From Axinella damicornis (lineage: Eukaryota > Porifera > Demospongiae > Axinellida > Axinellidae), in NCBI GenBank assembly GCA_963931865.1, contig OZ007508.1:11530781-11594780 (forward strand): DNA of 64,000 bases. The letters run 5' to 3'. Below the pieces are notes generated by a model, which was not told where the DNA came from, ran no database searches, and was given only the letters and a program-made list of their open reading frames with translations. This document shows positions 24,043-34,797 of the stretch, piece by piece. How positions within the stretch are numbered: the first letter of the stretch is position 1; every line of letters begins with the position of its first letter. The position numbers were made by a program, and so were the translations under genes.

Positions 24043-24440
24043 TCAGACTATTTAGGCATGCAGTATCAACCCACCCATTGAGCAGCTGTGATAAGCTGTA
24101 AATATCAATGACCGGTTATGAATACATGTCAACTTCCACGCAAGGAAGTTGATTACGCGTCATCGCACAGTCTTTGAGAAGAAACACTTGGCAGAGAAAG
24201 CACACGGTAGTTCGTATTTCACTGCAAATCAAATGCTAAACCTTACCTAAAGGTTAAGCTAGATTAGAAAGACCATTGTGATGGATGGGCCCTTACTAAA
24301 CTGCTTTCAGGCTGCTTTTATGATACTGAATAGCCTCGTTCCCAGGCCGCGTGGGAACTAGGCTAAATACCGAGTTTGAACCCTGTGCAGGAGCTTTCAC
24401 GTGAAGAGGGGTGGGTGTTTGATACGTACTCTACTGTAAT
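24043..24440. mobile_element. Truncated copy of the CCGTAGTGTACG element
   Basis: It matches the middle and right of the complete copy at 57713-58119 (GGGCCCTTACTA, CCCTGTGCAGGA, then TTGATACGTACTCTACTGTA) but lacks the left terminus, where the 23849-24039 element sits. A small TAGCCTCGTTCCCAGG hairpin is inserted at 24333-24364. Confidence 0.65.
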
Positions 24441-24447
24441 ACTTATA

Positions 24448-24568
24448 TATTATACAGTGTGTACAGGGAAATATCACGAGTCTGTTGCCGTATTATCACG
24501 AGTGCCGCAGGCACGAGTGACAATACGGCTACAGACGAGTGATGTTTCCCTGTACACACTGTATAATA
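24448..24568. repeat. 121-bp near-perfect palindrome (hairpin)
   Basis: TATTATACAGTGTGTACAGGG... pairs with ...CCCTGTACACACTGTATAATA. The centre is CACGAGTGCCGCAGGCACGAGTG. Only a few mismatches occur along about 58 bp of stem. It lies 118 bp before the Crypton reading frame, and whether it belongs to that element is unknown. Confidence 0.85.
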
Positions 24569-24685
24569 CATTTATCTTACCCTACGGCTAGACGTGTTGA
24601 TAACAGCGTCATGGCGTCCACGCGTCTTATGCGCTTGACAACAAGCGGCATAGCAACGGTAGATGCTAGCAACTGAACAAAATTA

Positions 24686-26116
24686 ATGGCCGACGACGAC
24701 AGTGGTTTGCAGTTGGAGGAGTTTCTTAGTGAGGACCTCATGTCATTCTTTGTTGACGTTGAGCACGAGCGCTGTCTTCAAGACCCAGCCCCTATTACCG
24801 ATAACCACACCCAGTCAGAACCTCCATCCGGTTCCGTTCCAGCCCCACCCCAGCAGCAATTGCAGCTCGATGATAACGAATTGGAGCGCTTTGTCGACGA
24901 ACAGCGAAACCAGAACACTAAGAGAAAGACGAAGTCAGACATGAAAAGAATGGTGCAAGTCTGTTGGAGAAAAGAGGAACATCGGTAACATTCCCGAAGC
25001 GGAGCTGGACAGGCTTCTTGGTCACTTCTTCTGCAAAGTTCGGAAGGAAAACGGCGAACTGTATGAGCCCGATACGCTTACAGCCTTCCAAAGGAGCATC
25101 GATAGGCACCTTACGAAAGAGCTGCACAAACGGTTCAGCATAATTCGGGACTACCAGTTTGCTTCCTCACGGGAGAAGTTGAAGGCTGCCAGAAAGATGC
25201 TAAAAAGGAGGGAAAAGGCAACAGGCCAAATGCTCCAGAGCCACTGGAAAAGAAGACCTTGAAAAGCTGTGGGCTACTGGAGCACTGGGAGATGGAACAC
25301 CCGAAACACTGCAGGACACCATACGGTACTTACTGACTCTGCACATGGGAATGAGGGGGAGGGACGAGCACTACAAGCTCCTGTACGGTGACTTCGATGT
25401 GAAATCCACCACTGATGGTTCCAAATTTAACGAATGAGACACGAAGACCCGATCTGGAGAATCATGTGACATACGTCCCTTCAAACCAAAGATGTGGAGT
25501 ACTCCGACGAATCCTATGCTTTGTCCAGTGCGAATCTTTGAAAAGTACTTGAGCAAGAGACCACCTCAGATGTGCACTCAGGAGTCACCATTCTACCTTG
25601 CCGTAAATTATCAGTACACAGGAGAGTACTGGTACAAAAAAACAGAGGATGGGAAAAGACAGAATTGGGAAAATAATGAAATCTCTGGCGGAAACAGCAG
25701 ATCTCAAGGGCAAGAAGACAAATCACTCTGCACGCAAGACAATGGTGACGACTCTATCAAACGAGACTCAGATAATGCAGCTGTCTGGTCACCGTAACCT
25801 GCAGAGTCTCAACTCATACAAGAAGGCCTCTCTCCAGCAGCAAAAGGAAATGTCTCATGTGCTAAGTGCATTCACACAAGGCCGCCAACAACAGCATTCT
25901 CAGGTGCTCAAATCCTCCCTTGCAAGCAATGAAACGACCCAAAGTACAAGCAGAGAAACAACTCGAAGCCTTTTTCAAGGTGCACACTTCTCAGGTTGCA
26001 CCCTGAACGTTGGCTTTCCCCTGCAACAGACTGCATGGTCGAAATCGGAGTACAGCTTCAGCACTGTTACTCAAAGTCCCTGCAAAAGGCGTAGGGTTGA
26101 TACCGATGAAGACTAA
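24686..26116 (+). pseudogene. Crypton tyrosine-recombinase transposon, broken
   Basis: Consecutive plus-strand frames give a DUF3504-like (KIAA1958/QRICH1/ZMYM-related) tyrosine recombinase. An acidic/Gln-rich N-terminus is followed by KSDMKRMVQVCW, a helical core-binding part, then GMRGRDEHYKL with the first catalytic Arg (about 25352-25380), HSARKT (the His-x-x-Arg box, about 25710) and GHRNLQSLNSY with the His and nucleophilic Tyr (about 25788-25820). At least three frameshifts (about 24970, 25240 and 25640) and a TGA at about 25436 disable it. No terminal inverted repeats are seen, as expected for Cryptons. Confidence 0.85.
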
Positions 26117-26381
26117 ACTCTCAATCTGTCTGCACTCATATCATGCATTATTTATACACTGACAATGGTGTACAGAGTGCCTTATTCCTAATGGCAACAT
26201 TGTTCATGCCCTAGGGGGACGCGATAACCCACAGAGCAACTAGCATGATAAAATGCTATATGTGGGGTTCCTGGTAGAAATGCAGAACACATTATTAGGC
26301 CAGGGGTGTAAAGGGGACTAAGTTGCATACGGTCAGAAGAAGAGTATTTCATCTACGTATGTGCAAGTTATAGTACACTTG

Positions 26382-26717
26382 TCAGGGATTTATGGCTGTA
26401 CACCAATCGAGTCTGAGGGCGACAGTCCGAGGACAAGGTTTGTTTACATCACCATGCGTAAATCCCTGACAACTGTTAGGGTAGCACTGGGAGTATCCAG
26501 ACGGAGGTGCATTTCTGCATGTTCGTGGTACATACATGTAAACGTCACATGCACACGCATATCCCGACTGGTTCCAGAAATTTCCATCTGAGCAAATGTT
26601 GCTTCCAAGATGCCAAGAAATTGGAGAGAGTGTGTGGCTGTTTTGTCTTGTTCTGGCTGAAAACAAAGCAGAGATTTGAGCCATAAAGGTAGTTGGGTTG
26701 GTGAGTAGCCTCCACAA
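26382..26717 (-). CDS. Hypothetical Cys-rich ORF
   Basis: A 111-codon minus-strand frame has at least nine cysteines in its second half (CSDGNFWNQSGYACACDVY, NAPPSGYSQCYPNSCQG), which would suit a secreted domain. No signal peptide or family is recognised. Overlapping frames are almost as long, so it may be chance. Confidence 0.22.
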   Translation of the reverse strand: MWRLLTNPTTFMAQISALFSARTRQNSHTLSPISWHLGSNICSDGNFWNQSGYACACDVYMYVPRTCRNAPPSGYSQCYPNSCQGFTHGDVNKPCPRTVALRLDWCTAINP

Positions 26718-27052
26718 CAGCTGTGATTTTCACTGGTAAGTTTTGTTGTGGTCACTGTTGAACCATAACTACATGTTGTAATCGTTCGAGGTCTAGGTAT
26801 TATACCAGTAGTCGAGGAGGCACTTTCCGGACGAAGCCAATTGTTGCAGACTGGCCATGGCTTTCTTTGTTAGGCTGTAACTACGTCTAGGAATGTGCAA
26901 TTTGGTCTAAAATACTATTTCGGATGCCTTACCATGTGTGCCAATGGCACAACTTTTATTACATGATGAATTGGCAGATTAATTATTGCTTCAAGTAGTC
27001 TCAAAGACAGCACGCCTTACTATCATTTCAATTTTTCTTTCAGTGAATATGG

Positions 27053-27700
27053 CCACCGGCAGGTGGAACATGGACGACCTTGAATAGGCATCAATTGACA
27101 TTGGTAAAGGAGCAGCATGCGTCTTTTCGTGAATCATCACAAGCCTTTGGAATACCAAAGAGTAATCTGCACGATCATTATAGTGGCAAGGCGAAAAGGT
27201 CAAGGTGCGGTCCAACACCCTATCTCAGTGAGGCTGAAGAGCAGGAACTTGCTGACTGGGCCATTGAGATGGGAAGAATTGGGTACAGAGTAAATTCTAA
27301 CCACGGCAAAGAAGCTGCTTGACAAAGATGGCCAGCAGAATCCTTTCTTTAACAACCGACCCGGAATGGACTGGTGGTATGCCTTCCTTCGACGCACCCA
27401 GAGCTCTCCATGCATACACCTGAGCACTTACAGCTGCAGCCTGCAGTGAGGAGGTGTTATCCAGGTGGTATGCTGAAGTTAAGCAGTTCTTGGAGCTAAA
27501 CAACGTTGATGAACCAGCAAGAGTATGGAATGCTGATGAAACTGGGCGCCCTCTCTGCCCAAAGTCCGGCAAAGTTCTTGCATTGGCTGGGACAAGGGAT
27601 GTTTTCCAAGCTACCACCGATACAAAGAGCAGATTGAAGGAAGAGAAGGGAACTGAATCTCAGGTAAAGAATATTCAAGTCAGGAGTTTGAAAGAAATTT
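27053..27700 (+). pseudogene. pogo/Tigger-like (CENP-B type) transposase remnant
   Basis: The plus-strand frames give a psq-type helix-turn-helix (SFRESSQAFGIPKSNLHDHY), then LSEAEEQELADWAIEMG, then NNRPGMDWWYAFLRR, then WNADETG, the first Asp of the DDE catalytic core. Several frameshifts interrupt it. The rest of the DDE domain is deleted and the frame jumps to a C-terminal Lys/Glu-rich stretch. Terminal repeats were not identified. Confidence 0.8.
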
Positions 27701-28006
27701 GACGAATGACCAGCGGTCTCTGAACAGTCCAGTATCCCAGTTACATGCCAGCGCTTCACAGTAGGACGTTGACAAGCTCATTGCTGAACTGGACGAGCCT
27801 AGCGCCTCAACACGTATTATACTGTTACGTGTAGCTATGGTCAACACTATCGCATGCATGCACTGTTTCTTCAACTTCAATGGTTCGTAGCTATCACCCA
27901 GGGGAGGGAATTATGAGCCATAATTTCCCTACAAGTACCCTGAGGGATGGAGGTATGGTTCATAACCACTCCCTGTTTATTACGTAGATACAAGTGGGAT
28001 AGATAT

Positions 28007-28119
28007 TAGTCTTGGCCCCAGACCCAAACCAACCCCAGCGCGGATTGCTTCCAGTATCCCTACACGTGATACTGAATAAGATCCGCACTGGAGTTGGTTT
28101 GGGTCTGGGACCGAGACTA
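28007..28119. mobile_element. TAGTCTYGGYCC MITE with 9-bp duplication
   Basis: The 113-bp element has inverted ends TAGTCTTGGCCCCAGACCCAAACCAAC and the reverse complement. The flanking 9-mers GATAGATAT and GATATATAT match at 8 of 9 positions. It is a member of the 9-bp-duplication family described in the findings. Confidence 0.8.
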
Positions 28120-28399
28120 GATATATATGTGCTTATAGGCAGCACGCACCACTTACATACTGAGATGTATGAAAGGGTAAATGAATCTCTGGCCTTTCAC
28201 AGAATTTCATGCCAAAATTTAAGGTACCACGCCCACTCATTAATAATGCAGACTGTTGCAGCTACTCACTGTGATGCTCTACGTTGGCCTTCTGCTAAGC
28301 TGTGAACTTAGCATACAAACCTCTTTCAGAGTGGTAGACTGCTGTTCATTGCACAGATCTCACCACATATAAACAAGGGATTGATTGGAACATCTTATA

Positions 28400-29224
28400 C
28401 CGTAGTGTACGTATCAAGCGCCCACCACGTATCAAGCGCCCACCACCCTCTTCACGCGAAAGTTACCGCACAGGGTCCAAAAGCAGTGTAGTAAGGGCCC
28501 ACCCATCACGAAAGTCTTGAGCAGCAATTCTTAACCTCTGGGCGAGGTTGTGCATTCAAAATAGTGTTGTGAACCTGTAGCCAATAATTGGTTATTGACC
28601 AGTTATTTACACTGCCAATCAATTATTGGCTTACTGCCAGTTATTGTCTGTACTGGAACCATGGTCTGTTTTGTACCTTTTGAACCACCATTGTCATCAT
28701 TACATGCATTTCTGAAGTTCTGTACTAGATAGGTGGGGTCTCTCAAGGATGTGATTGAATTAGGATACTCTCTCTATGCCAATCACCTCCTTCAGAGTCC
28801 AACCTGCAAAGGTCTGTAAGGCTGCAAGCTGTACTAACAAGTTCACTATTGATGAATTCACTTAGCATACCACTTTGCCAATTAACCGGTCAATATCCAA
28901 TATGAGGCTTCCAATAACCGGTTAGTGTAAAGAGGACAAGGTTCACAACACTAATTCAAAAGGGCCGATTTACAGTGAAGTATGAACTACGGGCGTGCTT
29001 AAAGACGCGCGATCAATTTCTATGTGTCAAAAATGGACTTATATATTCATAGTCGGTCATTGATATTCACAGCTTACCACAGTGCTTTTTGTTTATACAG
29101 TGCTGAATGGGTGGGCGGATACTACATACCTAAGTAGTCTGAGTACACATCTAGCGCCCACCCCCTGTTCAGAGACGTTCTATTGTCCCCAAACCCTGGG
29201 CTTAATACATACTCTACTCTAAGG
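28400..29224. mobile_element. CCGTAGTGTACG element (Tc1/mariner-like), interrupted
   Basis: The left end, CCGTAGTGTACGTATCAAGCGCCCACC, and the degenerate right end (GGCTTAATACATACTCTACTCTAAGG) are both flanked by TA. The interior matches 57713-58119 in reverse orientation. A second element is inserted at 28562-28953. Confidence 0.75.
28562..28953. mobile_element. Nested hAT-like MITE
   Basis: Inverted ends TAGTGTTGTGAACC and GGTTCACAACACTA are flanked by a perfect 8-bp duplication, ATTCAAAA, the signature of hAT transposases. The interior holds CCAATAATTGGTTATTGACC-type short repeats. It lies inside the 28400-29224 element and is therefore younger. Confidence 0.85.
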
Positions 29225-29241
29225 TACTAGTGTGTACCCAC

Positions 29242-29361
29242 TTGTAATTCCAAGCTGGCTTCCTCTTCTGACCGGCCTCCGAACATCAGTCCCAGGTAGG
29301 CCAGGTGGAACACAGCCAGCAGTGAGAAGCCAGCATTCAGTAGAGATACCCACAGTACTGC
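29242..29361 (-). CDS. PORCN: PORCN (porcupine O-acyltransferase), exon E
   Basis: Forty codons lie between a CCCCAG acceptor and a GTGGGT donor, in phase with the upstream exon at 30837-30922. The peptide LLNAGFSLLAVFHLAYLG matches the conserved ALNLLFGALAIFHLAYLG segment of the animal protein. PORCN is an ER-membrane MBOAT enzyme that attaches palmitoleate to a serine of Wnt ligands. The expected following exon, carrying the last ~30 residues, was not found downstream; a candidate lies out of order at 48614-48716. Confidence 0.85.
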
Positions 29362-29463
29362 CTGGGGATGTAGAGGACATCCAGCATTATGCTCTGACCA
29401 CACAATACACGGCAGTGTGGTGGCTGCTGTACTGTCTCTAAAATGTGCCCACAGGTGATGGAC

Positions 29464-29604
29464 TAGCCTTATTCCCAGCCATCTCCACTGCCAGTATTGG
29501 AACGCTTGCAGTATGCAAAATACAGGGGAGAGGGAGCAACTGCTGTACTTCGCATACTACAACGATCAAATACTAGGGGTGGAGATGGCCTAGGAATGAG
29601 GCCA
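29464..29604. mobile_element. TAGCCTTATTCCC MITE with perfect 9-bp duplication
   Basis: The 141-bp element consists almost wholly of two inverted arms of about 60 bp. The flanking duplication GTGATGGAC is exact on both sides. It lies in the PORCN intron upstream of exon E. Confidence 0.9.
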
Positions 29605-30836
29605 GTGATGGACCGGGAACGATGGACTACTCCACAAGAAGGAACATGCTTTAGTTTGATGATTTGCCTGCATTTTAAATAGCTTCAACATATACGTACA
29701 CCAACTGCTCATCCCAATCAGCAATAGTCTCCAACCACGGCCCTTCTATACACATAGTACAAACAGCATCTCCAACAGCCAGGCAAGGACTAGCAGATAA
29801 GGGTGAGCCATTCACAAATCTAGTTCACAAATAGCCCTAGCAGGGCACACTGCTTAAAATGGCATGCCTTGCTACCGGGATTGCGCAATCGGAAGCAAAG
29901 CCCTGGTTTATGAGAAGAGTACCTGGGGCCGAAGCTATCATGCACAATTGATGGGTTAATTCTTGTCAAACGTGTCAGACACAAACTGTGTGGAAGCAGT
30001 ATCAATCGTGATGCTCTGCGATACTGTGGCGGAAAGTTATGGCTCTCAAGGCTCTCGGAATTCCAGAAGAACTTGCTATCGTATTGTCAAGTCTACAGCT
30101 TAGGGGTACTAGTCTGGAAGCTACAGAAATAACAAAACGTTTACAGTGTGAATATTTCTGGAGAAATGGTGAGCAGTCTCGCAGCACTCCTTCTAATGCA
30201 TGTTCGCATGAACAGAAGAAGCTGCATGTACGTACCAAGCACGAATGGAGGCCTTCATGAAAGATCTGAACAGGCAACAGTGACGGGGAGAGCCAGGCTC
30301 TCTTGACAGAGAGAGAGTTACGGGAAAGCCAGCTGACTGTGAAGGTGATGTGAAGGAATCAAGGTGTGACACTCCATCTGCTACCTCTTGCCGCCACTCC
30401 CTGGAGCTGGAGCAAGGGACCTTGACCCCAAATCCCATCCCGGGATATAGCTACTTCTCACCCAAAACCAGGTGCTGAGTTGATCGATCCTGTTCCGAAG
30501 GCAGCACCTCTGTTGCCATATGCAACAAGACCAAGTTTAAGACTTAGCAGTTATACATCACCCATCATTCCAGCTACAGGCCAAAGAGACCCAGAGATGA
30601 AGTAACTTTCGAAACAAGCCTTCAGATTTTTTTAATCCCCGTTTTTTAAATGGACTTGAGCCCACCAATACTGTCAGTCAAATTTTATTGTCCCCTGCCA
30701 ATGCAGCCAGTCCAATGTTGAGCCTATACATGTATGAGACTAGCTAAGTATGAGATAGAACACAATAGGTACAAAGATCACAAGACACAAACTCCACAGA
30801 GCCAATTGAGACCAGAGATTTTGAGGAGCTGCATAC

Positions 30837-30922
30837 CTGTTTGTGACGATGGCTACAGTTGTCCTGGCAGGGCCTATCCAGTACACACGCATTGAGCCTC
30901 TCACTCAGTTTGTAGCGAAACA
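30837..30922 (-). CDS. PORCN: PORCN, exon D
   Basis: An 86-nt exon runs from a TTCTGCAG acceptor to a GTATGC donor. It joins in phase 1 to exon C and in phase 0 to exon E. It encodes FRYKLSERLNACVLDRPCQ then CSHRHKQ, aligning with the LRKRLARILSACVLSKRC..CSHQHR segment of vertebrate PORCN, including the conserved cysteines. Confidence 0.88.
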
Positions 30923-31418
30923 CTGCAGAAGGTGTGTGCATGGGGCAGGGGGAGGAGAGGAAAGCAGTCAGGCCGAGTTTCAGTACCTACACTGTACGCA
31001 AACACAGGCTCATATTGAGGGAGCATTTGGCTTCAAAATCAATGAGGAGAAAATTTATGCCAATTGCATGTACCTATGGCCCCAGTGGATGTTCAGACTG
31101 GACTCATCAAGAGTGTACGCATTTGTATACATGTACACTGAACATCTATGCACAAATGGATCAGCCTTCATTATACTTCATTACCATGGCAACCAAACTT
31201 TTGCTGGTGAGATGGTGACAATGAGAGGTACATGTAGCTTTGTTCCCAGACTCACCCACCAGCTTTTCACTCATGGCGTGAGAATGGGGGAGAGCTGGAA
31301 GACTCTTGAAGAAACAGTTACACAACAGTGTTCAACCTAGTCACCTCTCACACACATTCCAAACAAGGCACCTTGGCTTCACCTCACCTCGGGTTTACAC
31401 ACAGAGCATGTCATATGA

Positions 31419-31763
31419 CCAGCTTTCCGTCGCTTGCAGTACGGTAAAGCGGGGAGGGCCTGGTACATTTCCTCACGTGAGCATGACATAATCGAAAAAT
31501 GGCAAAAATTTTCAGAATGAAGACGCTACGTTTTGTGTGTTATTCAGCCATCTACATGTTCAACGCTCGGTGAGTATGACATTTGCCCCCCGCTAGCTAG
31601 ATACGTGTGGTATGTTACCTGGTACCTTCGCTCTTCTTGCTGTTCTGAGACACACTATGCCCACGTTAAACTTCCGGTCTTTCTACCCCTTTTGACGTCA
31701 GTCACGTGAGGAAATGTACCAGGCCCTCCCCGCTTTACCGTACTGCAAGCAACGGAAAGCTGG
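31419..31763. mobile_element. Inverted-repeat MITE related to the TAGCCTCG family
   Basis: Arms of about 68 bp (CCAGCTTTCCGTCGCTTGCAGTACGG... and reverse complement) enclose 210 bp. The inner sequence GGGCCTGGTACATTTCCTCACGTGA resembles the inner terminal part of the 50458-51262 element. The usual outer TAGCCTCG ends are missing and no target duplication is visible. Confidence 0.65.
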
Positions 31764-32229
31764 GTGTGGGACCTGGATCGTCAATGTCTGGTGACAATAT
31801 GGCAGCTGCCCAACTTTTGAGGGACAATGTACTCTGTAAATTGCTTGTAACAAGGCGTCTTTTTGGAAAAATTGTCTCGGCGGTTTGCTTACAAGACTGA
31901 TACAAGTGTTGGACACTACAGATGTTTGCTTGGTAGCTAGCTAGCTAGCTAGCTATAGCTCTGAGATTAGCTTGGCGCATGCTGCCGTACTGATGAAAGA
32001 CTAGTGTGTCAACAGGCAAATACGTCACAATTTGTTGCACCAATAGACACATAATTATGATGGACAAACTTCAATGAAAGGAGCACTGGTAATACCTTTG
32101 ACTTTGACTGAAAAAAAGTATACGTGAGCACACAGACAAAGTGGCTTGAAGAGAAGACTTAGACTAAATTTGTCAATGGAGGAATACTGATGTAGTCTAT
32201 GAGCATCTAGCTAGCTACACGTTGCCTAC

Positions 32230-32690
32230 GTCATGTACGTTGGTCAGTGGTTTCTCATGGCCTTCTTAGCCGTCTCCTGTCTCGGTCAGCTTGTAGTCGT
32301 TGCTCTCTCTGTTCCGGACTCTCTTGTTCAGGCTTTCTTTGCCGTAGCCTTTCTCAGTCAGCTTGTATAGTCTGCGTTCTTGGCACTTCTCAGACGATCA
32401 TTCTTGCGTATACCTTGTAATCCGACTTCTTGTTGTTTTAGCCTCTCTTGCTGAAATCTCACATGATCTTGACTCTTTGTCCAGCGCAGTAGGGTGCGGC
32501 CACATGCCGTTGCTCTCTCTGTTCCTGACTCTCTCGTTGCCTCCTCAATTGTCTCCTCTCTCGGTCAGCTTGTAGTCGTTGCTCTCTCTCTCTCTTGTTG
32601 CCTTCTTTGCCGTTGCCTTTCTCAGCTGCTAGCTACGTACTTACAGCTAGATACTTGTAAGGTGCGGCCACATGCACATACATAAATATT
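32230..32690. repeat. Pyrimidine-rich degenerate repeats
   Basis: Segments such as GGTCAGCTTGTAGTCGTTGC, CTCTGTTCC.GACTCTCT and GGTGCGGCCACATGC recur two or three times at irregular spacing. The region is non-coding and intronic for PORCN. Confidence 0.5.
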
Positions 32691-32892
32691 AGGCCAACTA
32701 GCTAGTTAGTAAAATCTGTCGCGCATGCGCTCAAACTATGTGGCCACGTGGACGTGGACAGACAGACGTGTACGTACCCAGCACTGTGTCTCGGCGCTTC
32801 GGCGCCGAGACAAAAAGTGTTACACTTTATACAGTGAGAAAGGGAGTTCTTACCAAGGATGCTAGCACTTGTCTTTGTGCAGTTTGTAAGCT

Positions 32893-33350
32893 GTGTCTAC
32901 TATGCATGTCTACTTTGCCAATATGACTAATTGCTAGCTTTGCTGTGATTGGTCATCCGACATTCCAGACACCCACATCTTAAGACCGAGCAAATGTCAT
33001 GACACACTTTTCACGGGGGTGATCTACTGGGTGATCTAGGTCTGGCACAAAATGTGGTTCTAGTATACGTACACGTACCTACCACTCTCAATGGAGGCTA
33101 TGTACATGTGGTCTCATGCCCAACCTGGATTGTCCCCCGTCTGGTGATAATACAGCTGTTTCTACTATGCATGTCTACTTCACCAACATGCCTAATTGAT
33201 AGCTTTGCTGTGATAGGTCATCTGACATTCCAGACACCCACATCTTAAGACTGAGTAAAATGTCATGAGACACTTTTTCACGGGGGTGATCTAGGTCTGG
33301 CACAAGATGTGGTTCTAGTATACATGCACAGTACCTACCACTCTCAATGT
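32893..33350. repeat. Intronic direct duplication carrying a 5' splice site
   Basis: About 200 bp (TGCTGTGATTGGTCATC... to ...CCTACCACTCTCAATG) occurs twice, offset by 256-266 bp. The second copy ends in the last bases of PORCN exon C and its donor. The first copy repeats that border, including GTAGGTAC, creating a decoy donor inside the intron. Confidence 0.75.
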
Positions 33351-33402
33351 ACGCATAGATGCCTATGGAGAGGAGGACAGCAGCCAGCTGGAAGTTGAAA
33401 CC
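33339..33402 (-). CDS. PORCN: PORCN, exon C
   Basis: A 64-nt exon lies between a CGCACAG acceptor and a GTAGGT donor, phase 0 in and phase 1 out. It encodes GFNFQLAAVLLSIGIYAYIES, aligning with [20 protein letters not shown] of vertebrate PORCN, directly after the active-site histidine exon. Confidence 0.92.
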
Positions 33403-33490
33403 CTGTGCGGAGATACAACATAACATGAACATACTCGCACACACACTTTGATCACACTGTTTGCAGGAAAGAAGTTGGCATTTCACTCAC

Positions 33491-33570
33491 ATGTAGCATA
33501 GCACTGGCAAAGTACGTCATCAGGATGGCACCAAATCTTCCGATGGTAAGACGAGCAGGCTTAAACACGT
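33491..33570 (-). CDS. PORCN: PORCN, exon B (catalytic His)
   Basis: An 80-nt exon lies between a TTGCACAG acceptor and a GTGAGT donor. It encodes DVFKPARLTIGRFGAILMTY then FASAMLH and matches [25 protein letters not shown]. The final His is the conserved MBOAT active-site histidine, and the next exon supplies Gly-Phe. The exon that should precede it (the NVELPRSM..WNLPM region) was not found between 33571 and 41078. Confidence 0.92.
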
Positions 33571-33667
33571 CTGTGCAATGAATGTACATACAACACAGTT
33601 AAGGGCAAATCAAAAGATGTATCTCCACAGTAATGTTATCCTTCAGTTGATCTATGACCCAACTACT

Positions 33668-33770
33668 AGCCTCGTTCCCAGGCCTTCCACACCTCCAGCT
33701 TTTGATCGCTTGCAGTATGCAATAACAGAGGGGGAAGGCCTGGGGAATCTTCTCACGTGATACGTGGCAC
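33668..33770. mobile_element. TAGCCTCGTTCCCAGG MITE, one end
   Basis: The left end TAGCCTCGTTCCCAGGCCTTCC... with the inner palindromic part GGAAGGCCTGGGGAATCTTCTCACGTGA is like the complete element at 50458. The right end was not found, so the element is truncated or its far end has diverged. Confidence 0.55.
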
Positions 33771-34292
33771 AGCTGACGTCACGGAGTCTAGACGCAATGG
33801 CTTATTTACATTCCCATCCACAGCTACAGAGAAGCTAGAAAACTGAAACAGGTTTCAGAGGAGAGGTAGGTCCCACCTGTAAAACATATCCAGGTTCGAA
33901 GCAAAACTGCTGAGGGATAGCTGTGACACAAGAGGTGAAACTCCAAATAGTGCCGTCTTTTCACTCCACGAGAAGATTGCGTCATAGCTGGGCATTTTCA
34001 CGTTTGCCACTCGGCAGCCCTTTGGAGTCATGGCTTGTAGCCTGGGTAACTCGGTGTAGCTCTCAGTTGGCGCTTGTCCCATCTTCGTACCTAGCGCAGA
34101 ATGCAAGATAGGTCTCGTACATGACTCTGACTGTTGATCTGAGGCGTGACGACATATGACGGTCGTGCCTACAGTCCCGAAGTGGTTTTCAAAGAATGTA
34201 TTTGATTGGTCAACATGATCACATGATAATGATGTAATAGTAAATAAAACCCGGCCCATGTCAGCGGCGCTGGTGGTGGATATTAAACTCTC

Positions 34293-34797
34293 TTGTCAAC
34301 AACGTCAACAGCAGCAACTCTTGTCAACTCTGTCGACATGTCAATAGCGTCAACTCCGTCAACAGCGTCAACTCTGTCAACAGTGGCCACTCTTGTCAAC
34401 AGCGTCAACTCTGTCAACAGTTGCTACTCTTGTCAACTCTGTCAACAGCGTCAACTGTCAACTCCGTCACTCTGTCAACAGCGTCAACTCTGTCAACAGT
34501 GGCTACTCTTGTCAACTCTGTCAACAGCGTCAACTGTCAACTCCGTCACTCCGTCAACTCTGTCAACAGTGTCAACTCCGCCAACTCCGCCAACTCCGTC
34601 AACTGTCAACTCTGTCAACTGTCAACTCTCAACTCCGTCCGAACTCTGTCAACAGTGACAACGTTCACGCTGCCAACTCCGTCAATTCTGTAAACTCCGT
34701 CACTTCTGTAAACTCCGTCAACTCTGTAAACTCCGTCAACTCTTGTCAACTCCGGCTCTGTCAACAGCGCCAACTTTGTCAACCGTCTGTCAACTAT
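34293..34797. repeat. Minisatellite (GTCAACTCTGTCAACAGC)n
   Basis: Short units built from GTCAAC plus TCTGTCAACAG or TCCGTCAAC repeat for about 500 bp with variable length. Frames through it are low-complexity Ser/Thr/Asn/Val. Its motif is the reverse complement of the array at 40040-40522. Confidence 0.9.

Noticed and set aside
30039..30260. Short plus-strand frame resembling a retroelement gag (ALGIPEELAIVLSSLQL)
   Set aside because: Suggestive only over about 30 residues; no supporting flanking domains, so not annotated.
30843..31340. 165-codon plus-strand ORF
   Set aside because: It overlaps PORCN exon D on the other strand and has no recognisable motifs or consistent composition.
33855..34259. 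134-codon minus-strand ORF considered as the missing PORCN exon (WDLPLL)
   Set aside because: No match beyond a few residues to the expected NVELPRSM..WNLPM segment, and the splice borders do not fit.
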